Source of the DNA: Acidobacteriota bacterium
GTDB taxonomy: Bacteria > Acidobacteriota > Terriglobia > Terriglobales > Acidobacteriaceae
DNA length: 6,843 bases
Assembly (NCBI GenBank): GCA_021778875.1
Contig: JAJYBT010000131.1
Location: 1-6,843, forward strand
Direction of reading: 5' to 3'
Shown here: positions 6,836 to 6,843 of the stretch, in pieces
Position numbering within the stretch: the first letter of the stretch is position 1
Layout: every line of letters begins with the position of its first letter
Program-made: the position numbers and the translations under genes
The notes under the pieces: generated by a model
Database searches by the model: none
The model's input: the letters and a program-made list of their open reading frames with translations, nothing else
Told to the model about the DNA's origin: nothing

Positions 6836-6843
6836 GTTCAGTC

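Noticed and set aside
1..6843. Search for CRISPR arrays, tRNA genes, insertion sequences, prophage or defence genes
   Set aside because: I found no regularly spaced repeats, cloverleaf-like sequence, transposase motifs or phage or defence domains by eye.

Overview
The window looks like chromosomal DNA from an acidobacterium (Acidobacteriaceae / Terriglobia type). The case rests on four things: GC-rich sequence with long antisense shadow frames, a GWxTD-domain exported protein, a secreted carboxypeptidase-regulatory-like protein beside it, and signal peptides ending in Ala-Gln motifs. This assignment is inferred from gene content, and no rRNA or marker gene is present.

The left part (1-3946) is read from the minus strand. 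In transcription order it holds a membrane-anchored MacA/HlyD-type periplasmic adaptor (3946-2576), a MacB/LolD-type stand-alone ABC ATPase (2475-1705), a hairpin terminator (about 1643-1680), a Fis/NtrC-family regulator with a remodelled AAA+ domain (1582-647), and the first 164 codons of an exported DUF885 protein (494 to the window edge). The adaptor and ATPase form a tripartite-efflux-like pair, but no FtsX/MacB permease gene is visible. The regulator has a good Walker A motif, arginine-rich PPLRQRQED segment and Fis helix-turn-helix. It lacks the GAFTGA sigma-54 contact loop and the Walker B glutamate.

A 362-bp divergent intergenic region (3947-4308) follows. It holds a near-concentric inverted repeat and a plausible sigma-70-like promoter for the right-hand genes.

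The right part (4309-6843) is on the plus strand. It holds a 579-aa exported GWxTD-domain protein and, about 110 bp downstream, a small exported protein with a carboxypeptidase-regulatory-like (Ig-like beta-sandwich) domain that stops 8 bases before the window ends.

Taken together this is a cell-envelope region: efflux or lipoprotein-type transport components, a probable local regulator, and three exported proteins of unknown or poorly known function. I saw no CRISPR array, tRNA, rRNA, insertion sequence, prophage gene or phage-defence system. The most unusual element is the GAFTGA-less regulator.
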